From JBJXFE01 sp046153875 (lineage in GTDB: Bacteria > Planctomycetota > Phycisphaerae > Phycisphaerales > UBA1924), in NCBI GenBank assembly GCA_046153875.1, contig JBJXFE010000054.1:10971-74970 (forward strand): DNA of 64,000 bases, written 5' to 3'. The notes beneath the pieces were generated by a model, which was not told the origin of the DNA, did no database searches, and was given only the letters and a program-made list of their open reading frames with translations. The translations under genes and the position numbers were made by a program. Of the stretch, positions 30,722 to 41,000 are shown one piece after another. Within the stretch, counting starts at the first letter, position 1; every line of letters starts with the position of its first letter.

Positions 30722-32071
30722 TCACGGGCACCCCAGCACGTACTTCCCCTGGTAGCACCCGAAGTCGGCCACTGTCAGCGTCCCGCTCGCGTTGCAGTCC
30801 GCGTACAGGTCGCTCAGCACGTACTTGCCCTGGAAGCAGCCGAAGTCGGCGACGGTGAGGGTGCCGCTGTTGTTACAGTCGGGGTAGCACGGCGTGCAGC
30901 CCCACCGCCCGATGTTCCGCGCCGGCACCCCGCCGGTGGTCTCGAACGTGCCGCCCACGTAGAGCGCCGGGCCGGTCCCGTCGTCGAAATCGGCGAGGGC
31001 GAACGTCCAAGGGAACGAGCCTCCGAGCCCCGCCCCGAGGGCCGTGAACGCGCTCCCGTCCCAGCGGGCGATCCCCTTCGCCGCCACACCGCCGGCGACG
31101 TTGAAGTCGCCGCCGACGTAGAGGGCCGGCCCGCCGCCGTCGTCGAACACGTGCAGCGCGTACACGAACGGGGAGGACACCCCGCCGATGCCTCCGTTCA
31201 GTCCGGACCACGATGCGCCGTTCCAGCGGGCCACGCGGTTGACCGTGACCCCCCCGGCGTTGTCGAAGTACCCGCCCGCGTAGAGCCGCGCATGGTTCGG
31301 GCCGGGGCCGTCCTCGTCGAACGAGGCCAGGGCGTACACCGTGCTGTTCATCCCGATCCCGAGGGGCGACCAGTTGAAGCCGTTCCACTTGGCGATGAAG
31401 TTGCCGGCCACAGCGAAGAAGCCGCCGCAGTAAAGCGCGGGGCCGGTTCCGTCGTCGTGCACCGCCAGGACGTGCGCCGTCTGGTTGATCCCCGCTCCGA
31501 CCGACGACCACGAGGCCCCGTTCCAGCGCGCCACCTTGCCCGCGAGCATCGTGCCTCCGGTCCACACGAACTCGCCGCCGGCGTACAGGGCGGGGCCCGT
31601 CCCGTCGTCGTGCGACGCCAGGGCGTACACCCGGTCGCTCAGCCCGAGCCCGCACGCAGACCAGGCTGACCCGTCCCAACGCGCGACGTTTATCGCGGCC
31701 ACGCCCCCCGCGTTGTCGAACAGCCCGCCGGCGTAGAGGACGCCCCCGTGGACCGCCAGCGCCTGCACGTAGGTGCCGGTCGTCCCGGACCCCAGAGCGG
31801 CCCAGCCCGATCCGGTCCACCGCGCGACGTGCGCCGCGCCGGAGCCGCCCGCGCTGGCGAACCATCCTCCGGCGTAAAGCGCCGGGGGGTTCGGGCCGAC
31901 GCCGTCGTCATCGAACACCGCCAGCGCCTCGACGGCGTCGTTCATGCCGTAGCCGGGCACGCCGAAACCCTCCGACCAGGACGAAGGGCATTGCCCCGGC
32001 GCGCCCGCCGCACAAGCCAAGGCGATGCAGCCCGCGGTCCCGCGGCCCCGCCGACCAAGCCCCACGTTCAT
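30722..32071 (-). CDS. Secreted Kelch/galactose-oxidase-like repeat protein with dockerin-like tag
   Basis: A 449-residue exported protein with repeating blocks of about 50-55 residues: VARWNGASWSxxGxGxxxxVYAL then HDDGTGPALYAGGxFxxxGG, seven or so copies, predicted to form a beta-propeller. The C-terminus is the two-loop tag, but in this copy position 5 of each EF loop is Ser rather than Asp (DCNNSG, DCNASG), so calcium binding may be weak. Signal peptide lies at GTAGCIALACAAGAPGQ. ATG at 32071. Function unknown; similar propellers occur in many planctomycete secretomes. Confidence 0.8.
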   Translation of the reverse strand: MNVGLGRRGRGTAGCIALACAAGAPGQCPSSWSEGFGVPGYGMNDAVEALAVFDDDGVGPNPPALYAGGWFASAGGSGAAHVARWTGSGWAALGSGTTGTYVQALAVHGGVLYAGGLFDNAGGVAAINVARWDGSAWSACGLGLSDRVYALASHDDGTGPALYAGGEFVWTGGTMLAGKVARWNGASWSSVGAGINQTAHVLAVHDDGTGPALYCGGFFAVAGNFIAKWNGFNWSPLGIGMNSTVYALASFDEDGPGPNHARLYAGGYFDNAGGVTVNRVARWNGASWSGLNGGIGGVSSPFVYALHVFDDGGGPALYVGGDFNVAGGVAAKGIARWDGSAFTALGAGLGGSFPWTFALADFDDGTGPALYVGGTFETTGGVPARNIGRWGCTPCYPDCNNSGTLTVADFGCFQGKYVLSDLYADCNASGTLTVADFGCYQGKYVLGCP

Positions 32072-32201
32072 GTGGATCTCCCCACGGCGCGCCGTAGCAG
32101 CGGCCGCCGGCACCAGCATACCGCGCGGCGGCGCACCCGCTAGCCGCCGCTGCTCGCCGGGCTACGGGTTTGAGCAAAATGAGAAGCAGCGCGGGCAGCG
32201 C

Positions 32202-32612
32202 CTACGGGCAACCGAGCACGTACTTGCCTTGGAAGCACCCGAAGTCGGCGACGCTGAGGGCGCCGCTTCCGTTGCAGTCGGCGTAGAGATCGCCCAGCAC
32301 GTACTTGCCCTGGAAGCAGCCGAAGTCGGCGACGCTGAGAGTGCCGCTGCCGTTGCAATCGGGATAGCACGCCGGCGGCCCACCTCCGCCGCCGAGGAAC
32401 CCGCCGGCGAGCGCGAGCACGCCTCCGGTCGCGGCCCCCGCGTCAGGCTGGCCGATTGTCCCGATCAGCGTGAACCCGCCGCCGGTGCTGGTGCCCCCAC
32501 CGCCGTCGAGCGAGTTCCAGGATAGATCCAGCCCCGGGCCCATCTGTGCGCGGGCGGGGGCGGCCCCCAAGGCCACGCCCGCGATGGTCGCGACGGTCAG
32601 AATCAGTTTCAT
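32202..32612 (-). CDS. Minimal secreted protein: GGGTSTGGGF motif plus dockerin-like tag
   Basis: A 136-residue exported protein (signal peptide LTVATIAGVALGAAPARA). The mature part is barely more than the motif SLDGGGGTSTGGGFTLIGT followed by IGQPDAG, a Gly linker and the two-loop six-Cys tag (DCNGSG in both loops). Its ATG overlaps the upstream stop as ATGA, so it is translated with the large collagen-like gene. A frameshifted relic of the same motif lies at 41517-41605. Confidence 0.78.
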   Translation of the reverse strand: MKLILTVATIAGVALGAAPARAQMGPGLDLSWNSLDGGGGTSTGGGFTLIGTIGQPDAGAATGGVLALAGGFLGGGGGPPACYPDCNGSGTLSVADFGCFQGKYVLGDLYADCNGSGALSVADFGCFQGKYVLGCP

Positions 32613-34822
32613 GGTTTGTCCTTACCGTTGATGTTGCTCACGTCCGTTCCGGTCGCCCCCGACGCTGCGCCGACGACCGGGACCCTCGGCCGCGGCGCCG
32701 GGCCGTCCGCGTCGCGGCGCTGCTCACGGCTGCGGTCGTAATCCATGCCCTTCTCCGGCGGCTGGCCGTAGTACTCGGGGTGCTGGTATTGACCGCGCTC
32801 GGGGCCGGTTTTCTCGCGCTCAACGGGCGCGCCGTGGAGACGCATTCGCAGGTCGTTACGAACGGCCTCGACGCGCCAGGAGACCTTCCCTCCCGCAACG
32901 CCGCCGCCGATGCGGAACGAGCACAGCGGCGCGGCCTCGCCCGGCACGGCGTGCTCGCCCACCCGGAGCGCCTCCTCGCTGATCTCCTCGGCCACGTGCA
33001 GCATGGGCATCGGCGCGCCCACGGCGGTGAGCGTGTAGCGCGGGTCTTTGTTGATGCCGCCGAAGTACGCGGGCAGATCGACGACCACCCCGCCCCACTC
33101 GTCCAACGTCACTTTGCCGGAGTAGAAGTTGATGACTTCTGGTGACTCGACGGCGTAGTGCAGCAGGTATTTGTTTTCGGGATCAAACGGATGGTCGATG
33201 CGGAATGTCTTGGTGCCGCTCGCACCGAGGTCGCCATTGGCGTAGACGGCATAGCCGCTCGCTGCGGAGGCGCTATACCCCCGGACGCCATAATTGGAGC
33301 CCGAGATGGCGGCCGCCGACCCATAAACGCCGCGTCCCGTCCCGCTGTTGCTCAGGCCATAAACGCCGTAGTTGTTGCCACTGTCTGCGCTAGCCCACCC
33401 GAAGACGCCGTCCCCTGAGCCGCGGCTCCGCCCGTGTACGCCGGAGTTCAAACCTGTGCTGGCTGTGACTTCGCCATAAACACCGAATCCCGACGCGCTG
33501 TTGCTTTCGCCGAAGACGCCGTAGTTAAAACCTGTGCTGGCTGTGGCTATGCCATAAACACCGATCCCCTCCGTGCTGTCAGCCACGCCACGCACGCCGT
33601 TTGTTTCGCCGGTGGTCGCCCATGCCCTCCCAAAGACGCCGCGCCCCTCCGTGCTGGCGCTCTCGAAGCGCCCGCCGTAGGTCAGGCCGGTGCCCGAGGG
33701 TGCGTAACCGAAAACGCCGGCGGCCAGGCTGGTTGAGCTGGCGCTCAGCCCATACACGCCGTAGGTGATGCCGCTTCCGGCGAGGGCCGAACCGAAGACG
33801 CCGCGCCCGGACGTGCTGGAGTTCTCGCCGTACACGCCGTAAGTGGTTCCCGACGAAGCGCTCGCCACGCCCGCGACGCCGTTCCCGGACGTGCTGGCGC
33901 TGCGGCCGAACACGCCGAAGTTGACCCCGCTCAGGCTGGTTGTCACGCCGTAAAGGCCCGAAACGCCACTGCTTGCGGAGGTGTTCTCCCCACGAATGAT
34001 GTGGGAAGCGCTCGACCCGATAAGCGTGAACGGCACGGCGGTCGTCGCGGGCTGCCACGTCCCCAGGCCCAACCCATCGCTGGTCAGCACGCGCCCCGCG
34101 ACGGCGCCGGTCGGCATCGCGAACGCGCTCATCCGCCCTGTGCCCGCGACGTCAAGCGCGGCCGTGGGCGTCGTGGTCCCGATACCCACGTTGCCCGCGG
34201 TGTACACGGCCGCGCTCCCGTTGAGCGTGAATGGTGATGCGCCGGCGGGGCCCTGCGCCCCCGTGGCGCCGGTGAGGCCGATCGGGCCTTGCGGGCCCGT
34301 AGCGCCTGTGGGACCCAGCGGCCCTGTCGGCCCAACCGGGCCTTGAACTCCAGCGTTTCCTTGAGCTCCGATCGGCCCCACAAGCCCCGTTGGCCCTTGG
34401 GGACCCATCGGTCCCTGCGGGCCGGGGTTGCCGTTCAAGGCGAACTGCGCCACGGGCGCGGCAGTAATCCGCTGGCGCGGCGTGAGCGTCACGAACGCGC
34501 CCGAACCTGCCGGACTGCGGACCTCGAACTCGAGCCAGCGCGTGTCTCCTCCGAACGCGCTGGAACCGAAGTCGAGGTCCTGGGTGAAGCGCCCCTGCGT
34601 GAGCGCCACGTTGAGTCGCTCGATCGTCGAACCGATCTGCGTGCCCCCCGTCTCCGCGCCGAAGAGCTTGAACCGCAGGTCCACCGGCCCGGGCGCGGGC
34701 TGGCCCGACGTGCGGAGTTCCGCCTGGTACGTCAGGGAACTGCCGACGGGCGTCTGAGCCATACAACGCACGGCGAGCACGAAGATCACGGCGATGCGGG
34801 TGAACGTGACGAATCGGTTCAT
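32609..34822 (-). CDS. Secreted collagen-like / YGVYG-repeat surface protein, copy 2
   Basis: A 737-residue exported protein with four parts. The N-terminal domain (YQAELRTSGQP...) ends in FVTLTPRQRITAAPVA. Collagen-like Gly-X-Y triplets follow (about residues 130-195, rich in GPQGP, GPTGA). Then comes a long run of about 22-residue repeats with YGVYG/NYGVFGESN motifs. The C-terminal domain (FRIDHPFDPENKYLLHY, VVDLPAYF, HVAEEIS, KVSWRVEAVR) resembles C-terminal regions of phage tail-fibre-like proteins. The tail is Arg-rich. It is a paralogue of 34859-37276. Probably a fibrous surface adhesin. Confidence 0.83.
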   Translation of the reverse strand: MNRFVTFTRIAVIFVLAVRCMAQTPVGSSLTYQAELRTSGQPAPGPVDLRFKLFGAETGGTQIGSTIERLNVALTQGRFTQDLDFGSSAFGGDTRWLEFEVRSPAGSGAFVTLTPRQRITAAPVAQFALNGNPGPQGPMGPQGPTGLVGPIGAQGNAGVQGPVGPTGPLGPTGATGPQGPIGLTGATGAQGPAGASPFTLNGSAAVYTAGNVGIGTTTPTAALDVAGTGRMSAFAMPTGAVAGRVLTSDGLGLGTWQPATTAVPFTLIGSSASHIIRGENTSASSGVSGLYGVTTSLSGVNFGVFGRSASTSGNGVAGVASASSGTTYGVYGENSSTSGRGVFGSALAGSGITYGVYGLSASSTSLAAGVFGYAPSGTGLTYGGRFESASTEGRGVFGRAWATTGETNGVRGVADSTEGIGVYGIATASTGFNYGVFGESNSASGFGVYGEVTASTGLNSGVHGRSRGSGDGVFGWASADSGNNYGVYGLSNSGTGRGVYGSAAAISGSNYGVRGYSASAASGYAVYANGDLGASGTKTFRIDHPFDPENKYLLHYAVESPEVINFYSGKVTLDEWGGVVVDLPAYFGGINKDPRYTLTAVGAPMPMLHVAEEISEEALRVGEHAVPGEAAPLCSFRIGGGVAGGKVSWRVEAVRNDLRMRLHGAPVEREKTGPERGQYQHPEYYGQPPEKGMDYDRSREQRRDADGPAPRPRVPVVGAASGATGTDVSNINGKDKP

Positions 34823-34858
34823 GGTCCTGGCTCCAGTTCCGGCAGGTGGTCGCCGCGC

Positions 34859-37276
34859 CTACCGCTCCGTGTTCGGCGCGATGTAGTCCACGCGCCTCTC
34901 GATCGGCTTTCCGTAGAACTCGGGGTGCTGGTACGTACCCTTCTCGCCCGCCGGCTTGTCCATCTCGACCGGCGCCCCGTAGTTCTGGGCGTACAGGTCG
35001 TGACGCACCGCTTCCACCCGCCACGAGACCTTGCCGCCCGGCGCGCCCCCGGCGACGCTGAACGAACAGGGGCTCCCCGACTCCATCGCCCCGGCGCTGA
35101 TCTCGACCGCGACGTGCAGGAGCGGCATCGGCGCCCCGACCGCCGTGAGCTGATAGCGCGGATCGCGGTTGATCTTCGAGAAGTACGCCGGCAGGTCGAT
35201 CACCGCGCTCCCCTGGCCATCGAGGGTCGCCGTCCCCGAGTAGAAGTTCAGGCACTCGGGGCTCTCCGACGAGTAATGCAGCAGGTACTTGTTCTCCGGA
35301 TCGTCCGGGTGATCGATGCGGAAGGGTTTGAGGCCGCTGGCCCCGAGCGTGCCGAAGCTGAATACGCCAAAGCCCGTCACCGCGTTGTTGAATCGCCCGG
35401 TCGTGCCGTAGAAGTCGCCCAGGCCGTAGACGCCGTAGCCGCGATCTGTGGCCACCTCGCCGAAGACGCCGATGGGCAGATCGCCCGCGGCGGTGGTCGC
35501 CGAGGCATATCCGCGGACACCGTAGCCGTTGGGACTGTTGGTGCGCCCGTAGACGCCCCAGCCGTCGCCCGTCGATGCGGTCGCCCACCCGAAGACGCCG
35601 CGCCCGCTCGTGCTCGCGGACTCCCCGCGCACGCCGTAGGTGGAGCCGCTTGCGGCGGTGGCGTCGCCGAAAACGCCGCGTCCGGTGGTGCTGTTCGCCT
35701 CACCCCACAGGCCGGTGGTGATGCCCGACCCGAACGCGGAGGCAAAGACACCGCGCCCCGCGGCTCCGGTGGACTGGGCCTGGACGCCCGTGTCACCGGC
35801 GGACGAAGCGAACACGCCCGTGCCGTCGACGCTGTTCGTGAAGAAATACCCGCCGTAGTTGGCGCCGCTCGTTGCCAGGTTCGCGCCCTCGACCCCGCGC
35901 CCGCCCGTGCTGCTGGTCTGGAAGTACCCGCCGCGCGTCGTGCCCGTCGTTCCGGTGACAGCGCCGAATACCCCGTAACCGCCGGTGGAGGCGGAGGTGC
36001 CGTACACGCCGTAGTTGATGCCCGCGGTGCCCGTGGCCTCGCCGCGGACGCCGACGTTGTCGGGGTTGCTGCCGAAGACGCCGTAGCCGCTCGTGGATGA
36101 AGACGACCCGTAGACGCCGTAAGCCGTGCCCGTTGCGGCCGTGGAGGCGCCGCGCACGCCGAGAAACCCGGCGCTGATGCCGTAGACGCCGTAACCGTTC
36201 GCGCTGTCCGATTCGCCGTACACACCGTAGTTGGCGCCGGTCGTGCCGCTGGCATACCCCTTGACGCCGACGTTGTCGGTGGTAATGCCATACACGCCGT
36301 AGCCGGAGACGCTCGCCGACTCGCCGTACACCCCGTAGGTGGTGCCGGTCGCGGCGGTCACGTTTCCGTGAACGCCCGTGCCGCCCGTGGAAAACGACTG
36401 GAACCACCCGCCCTTACCCGCGCCGCTCGTCCCGGTATTGCGACCGAAGACGGCGTAGGCGCCCGCGTCCGGCGAATACGACGCCAGTCCCGGCTGCCCG
36501 GAGTTGCCGAATGCCTGAATGGCCGGACCGGTGGTGTTGGTGATGTTGAGTACGCCAGCGATCGGGTTGGCCGCGCTCCCCGTATACGGCAGCGTCACAA
36601 AGCCGGGCAGACCTTGCGAACCGGTCGCCCCTGTGGGCCCGACGGGCCCCTGCAACCCTGTCGGCCCCGTGAACCCGATCGGGCCCTGGAGGCCCGCGGC
36701 GCCGGTGAGGCCGATCGGACCCTGGGACCCTGTCGCCCCGGTCAGACCCGTCGGGCCCTGAAGACCCTGCAACCCCTGAGGTCCCGCGGGACCGGTTGCG
36801 CCCGTGGCCCCGATCAGCCCGGTCGGCCCAGGCGGACCGTCAGGCCCGATCGGGCCCTGAGGACCCGTCGCACCCTGCGGACCCGGGTTCCCCGCGAGCG
36901 CGAACGCCGCCACCGGTGCGATGGTGATCCGCTGACGCGGCGTCAGGGTGACGAACGCGCCCGCGCCGGCGGGGCTGCGCACGCCGATTTCCATCCAGCG
37001 GGCGTCCGGGCCGAACACCGCGCCGAAGTCGAGCGGCACGCTGAACCGCCCTTGACTCGGCGTGAGATTGAACACCTGGATCGTCGAGCCGATCTGCCCG
37101 CCGTTCGACTCGGCCGGGAAGAGCGCGAACTGCACGTCGATCGGCGCGGCGACCGGCACGCCCCCGGATCGCAGTTCCGCCTGGTACTGAAACGCCGTGC
37201 CGACCGGAGTCTGGGCACGGATCATCGAAGAGGCGACCCCCAACACGGCCGCGGCCAAGGCGCACCATCGCTTCAT
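34859..37276 (-). CDS. Secreted collagen-like / YGVYG-repeat surface protein, copy 1
   Basis: An 805-residue exported protein, first gene of the six-gene minus-strand cluster. ATG at 37276 has GGGAG eight bases upstream. Signal peptide CALAAAVLGVASSMIRAQ. N-terminal domain TPVGTAFQYQAELRSGG...FVTLTPRQRITIAPVA, then about 25 Gly-X-Y triplets (residues 131-205), then repeated units such as GESASVSGYGVYG, and the same C-terminal domain as copy 2. The triplets and repeats suggest a long fibre. The leader carries a perfect inverted repeat (37295-37315). The ECF sigma gene 200 bases upstream is divergent. Confidence 0.85.
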   Translation of the reverse strand: MKRWCALAAAVLGVASSMIRAQTPVGTAFQYQAELRSGGVPVAAPIDVQFALFPAESNGGQIGSTIQVFNLTPSQGRFSVPLDFGAVFGPDARWMEIGVRSPAGAGAFVTLTPRQRITIAPVAAFALAGNPGPQGATGPQGPIGPDGPPGPTGLIGATGATGPAGPQGLQGLQGPTGLTGATGSQGPIGLTGAAGLQGPIGFTGPTGLQGPVGPTGATGSQGLPGFVTLPYTGSAANPIAGVLNITNTTGPAIQAFGNSGQPGLASYSPDAGAYAVFGRNTGTSGAGKGGWFQSFSTGGTGVHGNVTAATGTTYGVYGESASVSGYGVYGITTDNVGVKGYASGTTGANYGVYGESDSANGYGVYGISAGFLGVRGASTAATGTAYGVYGSSSSTSGYGVFGSNPDNVGVRGEATGTAGINYGVYGTSASTGGYGVFGAVTGTTGTTRGGYFQTSSTGGRGVEGANLATSGANYGGYFFTNSVDGTGVFASSAGDTGVQAQSTGAAGRGVFASAFGSGITTGLWGEANSTTGRGVFGDATAASGSTYGVRGESASTSGRGVFGWATASTGDGWGVYGRTNSPNGYGVRGYASATTAAGDLPIGVFGEVATDRGYGVYGLGDFYGTTGRFNNAVTGFGVFSFGTLGASGLKPFRIDHPDDPENKYLLHYSSESPECLNFYSGTATLDGQGSAVIDLPAYFSKINRDPRYQLTAVGAPMPLLHVAVEISAGAMESGSPCSFSVAGGAPGGKVSWRVEAVRHDLYAQNYGAPVEMDKPAGEKGTYQHPEFYGKPIERRVDYIAPNTER

Positions 37277-37294
37277 CGAAGAGTCTCCCGGTGT

Positions 37295-37315
37295 GTGGGT
37301 CCGGCACGGACCCAC
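37295..37315. promoter_or_regulatory. Inverted repeat in the divergent promoter/leader region
   Basis: Perfect 8-base arms GTGGGTCC and GGACCCAC separated by GGCAC. It lies 19 to 39 bases upstream of the collagen-like gene's ATG (37276), between it and the divergent ECF sigma gene (37476). It may be a leader hairpin next to the ribosome site or an operator. No -35/-10 pair can be called with confidence in 37316-37475. Confidence 0.45.
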
Positions 37316-37475
37316 TCTCCAGGGCAGGCGATGTGGGTGCGGGGCGCGGGCGCGGATTCCCGTGACGCCCGGCGGTGCACGGGGGCGACCCGTACCGTCG
37401 GCCGCTGATCGCCGGGGACCTTGTGAGGATTCAGTTTGTGTGCGACAATGGGCCCGTAACGGGGAACGATCGACC

Positions 37476-38066
37476 ATGACGCTCGAACAACCCGCGACGC
37501 CGGTGGCAAGGATGCTCGATGCCGTCGTGCGGGGGGATCGTTACGCGTCTGAAGAGTTGTTGCCGCACGTCTACGACGAGCTGCGCCGCCTGGCCCGGGT
37601 CCACCTGGCGAACGAGAAAGCCGGGCTGACCCTTCAGCCCACGGCCCTGGTCCACGAGGCGTACCTGCGGCTGATCGGCTCCGGCACGGGCGCGGAACCG
37701 TCGTGGGATAGCCGGGGTCATTTCTTCGCCGCGGCCGCGATGGCCATGCGACGCATCCTCGTCGAGCGGGCGCGGAAGAAAGGTCGCATCCGTCACGGAG
37801 GCGACCGGGAGCGCGTCCCGCTCACCGAGACGGTGTCGTCGTTCGAGCCGGAGGACGTGGACCTGGTCGCGCTCGACGACGCGCTGAACGCCCTGGAAGC
37901 CCACAACCAGCGCGTCGGACGCGTCGTCATGCTCCGGTACTTCGCGGGGCTGGGCATCGAGGACGTGGCGGCCGCGCTCGGGGTCGGCGTCACGACCGTG
38001 AAGGCGGAGTGGAACTACGCGCGGGCGTGGTTGCACCGGCGTCTGGCGGACGGGGCGGAGGCGTGA
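37476..38066 (+). CDS. ECF RNA polymerase sigma factor, kinase-coupled type (module 2)
   Basis: A 196-residue sigma factor with LQPTALVHEAYLRLIGSG and HFFAAAAMAMRRILVERARKK (region 2) and ALNALEAHNQRVGRVVMLRYFAG, IEDVAAALGVGVTTVKAEW (region 4). It is the same family as 26298-26891. Its stop overlaps the kinase start (GTGA). Divergent from the collagen-like gene, so it is well placed to control the secreted cluster. No anti-sigma gene is nearby. Confidence 0.93.
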   Translation: MTLEQPATPVARMLDAVVRGDRYASEELLPHVYDELRRLARVHLANEKAGLTLQPTALVHEAYLRLIGSGTGAEPSWDSRGHFFAAAAMAMRRILVERARKKGRIRHGGDRERVPLTETVSSFEPEDVDLVALDDALNALEAHNQRVGRVVMLRYFAGLGIEDVAAALGVGVTTVKAEWNYARAWLHRRLADGAEA

Positions 38067-41000
38067 CCAGGGCCGCGCCCATGCCCCCCACGCCGGCGCC
38101 GATCCGCCCCACCGCGATCGAGCTGCTCGACGAGGTTTCACGGCGGCCCGCCGCGGAGCGCTCGGGGTACCTCGACCAGCGCTGCGGCGGCGACCGGGCT
38201 CTGCGCGCCGAGGTCGAGTCGCTCCTCGCGCACCTGGATGCCGCGCCCGGATTCCTGCGCCAGACGCCGTTCGACGGACCGGGGTTCGCCGCCGCCGGGG
38301 GCGTTGCGGGCGCTCCGCTGCCGCCGGGGACGCGCGTGCTGCGCTACACGATTGATCGCGTGCTGGGCGAGGGCGGAATGGGCGTGGTCTACCTGGCGCG
38401 TCAGGAGCACCCCGATCGGCCCGTGGCCCTGAAGCTCATCCGCCCGATCGCGGCCACGCCCGCGATGATCCGCCGATTCGCTCGCGAGGCGCAGATGCTC
38501 GGACGGCTCCAGCACGCCGGGATCGCGCAGATCTTCGAAGCGGGGACGGCCGACGTGGGCGGCGGCGCGGCCCAGCCGTTCCTCGCCATGGAGTACGTCG
38601 AGGGTGTCCCGATCACGGAGTACGCCCGAGCGAGAGACCTGGACCGGCGTGCGCGGCTCCGACTTGTCGGCACCCTCTGCGAAGCCGTGGAGCACGCCCA
38701 CCAGCGCGGGCTCATCCACCGCGACCTCAAGCCCGCGAACATTCTCGTCACCGCCACGGGCGAGCCAAAAATCCTCGACTTCGGCGTCGCCCGAGCGGTG
38801 GGCGGCGTCGCGCCCGGGGCCACCATGGCCACGGAGGTCGGTGTCCTGGTCGGCACGCTCGCGTACATGAGCCCCGAGCAGGTCGGCGGCGCGGGCACGG
38901 ACTCCGCGGGGAACCCGCTCGACACGCGCTCGGATATCTACGCCCTGGGCGTGCTGATGTACGAACTACTGTGTTCACGGCTGCCGCACGACACGGCGGG
39001 GCTCGAGCTGTTCGAGGCCGCCCGGATGGTCCGCGAGCGCGAGCCGGAGCGCCCGGGCACTCTGGATCGCTCGCTGCGCGGGGACGTCGAGACCATCGTC
39101 CTGACCGCGATGGCCAAGGACCGCGACCGGCGGTACGCATCGGCGGGTGCGCTCCGCGAGGACATCGGGCGCTGCCTGGCGGGCGAACCGATCGCCGCCC
39201 GGCAGGACTCGGCGCTCTACGTGCTCCGCAAGCAGCTCCGCCGCTACCGGGTGGCGGTGGCGGCGGGCGTGCTGTTCGCGGCGCTGCTGGCGGGCTTCGG
39301 CGTGTGGGCGTCGGGGCAGGCGCGGGCGTACCGGCTGCTCGCGGGGCGCGAGGCGTCCGCCAAGCTACGCATCAGTGAGCAGGAGCGCGAGGCGGTCGAG
39401 TTGCTTCGCGTGAGCGACATCGAGCGCGGGCGCATGCTCACGCTCGGCGGCGACCTGCGCGGCGCCGAGCGGGCCCTCTGGGGTGCGTTCGCCGCGCGCC
39501 CCGGTGCCGACGACGCCACCTGGGCCCTGCGCGAGCTCTACTTCCGGTTCCCGCTTCTCCGCACGCTTTCGGCGGGCGACGGCGACCTCTTCTCGGCTCG
39601 CTTCAACCACGACGGCACGCTCCTGGCCACCGCCGGCGATCAGGGGCACGTCGACCTCTGGAACCCGGCAACCGGCGACCTGATCCGGACGCTCCGCGGC
39701 CACACGCAGCGCCTCAACTGCGTCCGCTTTAGCCCCGACGGCACGCTGCTGGGCTCGGGCGGGCTGGACTCGGTGATCCGCCTCTGGAACGTGCACGACG
39801 GGTCGCCCGCCGGCGCGCTCGAGGGGCACACGCGCTCGATGCACGAGTTTGTGTTCAGCTCCGATGGAACGCTGATCTACTCGAGCGGCCAGGACGGCAC
39901 GATCAGAATGTGGGACGTCCCCACCCGGTCGCTGCTCCGCCAGCAGCAGAGCCGCGCGAACGGCTGGGCCGTCCGGCTGGACCCCGGCCGCGCCGGGAGC
40001 CCGGCGACCCGGGTGCTGCACACGGACATGGCCGGGATGGTCTACGTCCGCGACGCCCTGACGCTCGACCTGCAGCACCAGTTCCAGGCCCATCCGGGCA
40101 CCACCTACTGCATCGCGTTCTCGCCCGACGGCGAGGTCCTGGCCTCCGCCGGCAGCGACGAGCAGGTCGCCCTCTGGAGCGCGTCGGACTGGAGCCTCAT
40201 CCGGCGCGCGGACCTCAAGGCCGGGGGCGTCCGCGGCATGGACTTCAGCCCCGACGGGTCCATGATCGTTGCCACCGGCTGGCGCACGACCGTCGTCGTG
40301 GACGCACGAACTCTGGAACCGGCCGCGGCGGGGGTCACGCTGCCCGACTTCCGCGGCGGATGGTGCGCCCAGTTCATCCCGGACGCCCGCACGCTCGTCA
40401 CGACATCCCGGGGCCCCGGCGACGCGCGCCTCTGGGCGGTCGGTCCGTACGCGGGCGCCCGGACCGTCGTGGCCCACGCGGGAACCGTGGTGGGCCTGGC
40501 CGTCAGTCCCGACGGCACTCGGCTGGCCTCGTCCGGTACGGACGGGTCGTACAAAATATGGGACGCCGCGTCCGCCGCCGAACTGAAGGCATGGACGTCA
40601 CGCAGCCCCGTGCGCGCCATGGCGTTCTCTCCCGACGGCCTGTGGCTGGCCTCGGCGCACTCCAGCGGCACCGTCCGCGCCAACCCTCTGACGGACGTGG
40701 GGCGTCGAACTAACGACGGCAAGGGCCATCGCGGAAGCGTGGAAGGCCTCGCGTACCGGCCCGACGGCCGGCTCGTTTCGGGCGGCACGGACGGGACCAT
40801 TCGCCTGTGGGAAGCACCGGAGGGGCAGGAACTCGCGAGTGTCGACGCCGGCTCCGCCGTTGGGGGACTGGCGGTCAGCCCGGACGGCCGGTGGATCGCC
40901 GCGAACACGACCGACCGGCTCGCCATGGTCTGGGACGGCGCGACGCTCGCGCCCGTCTCCGCCGGCTCGGAGCGGGCCGGATCGCTCGTTCGAGGAGTGA

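Noticed and set aside
33200..36400. Regularly spaced DNA repeats considered as a CRISPR array
   Set aside because: The repeats stay in one reading frame, encode YGVYG units and vary in length; there are no spacers or cas genes.
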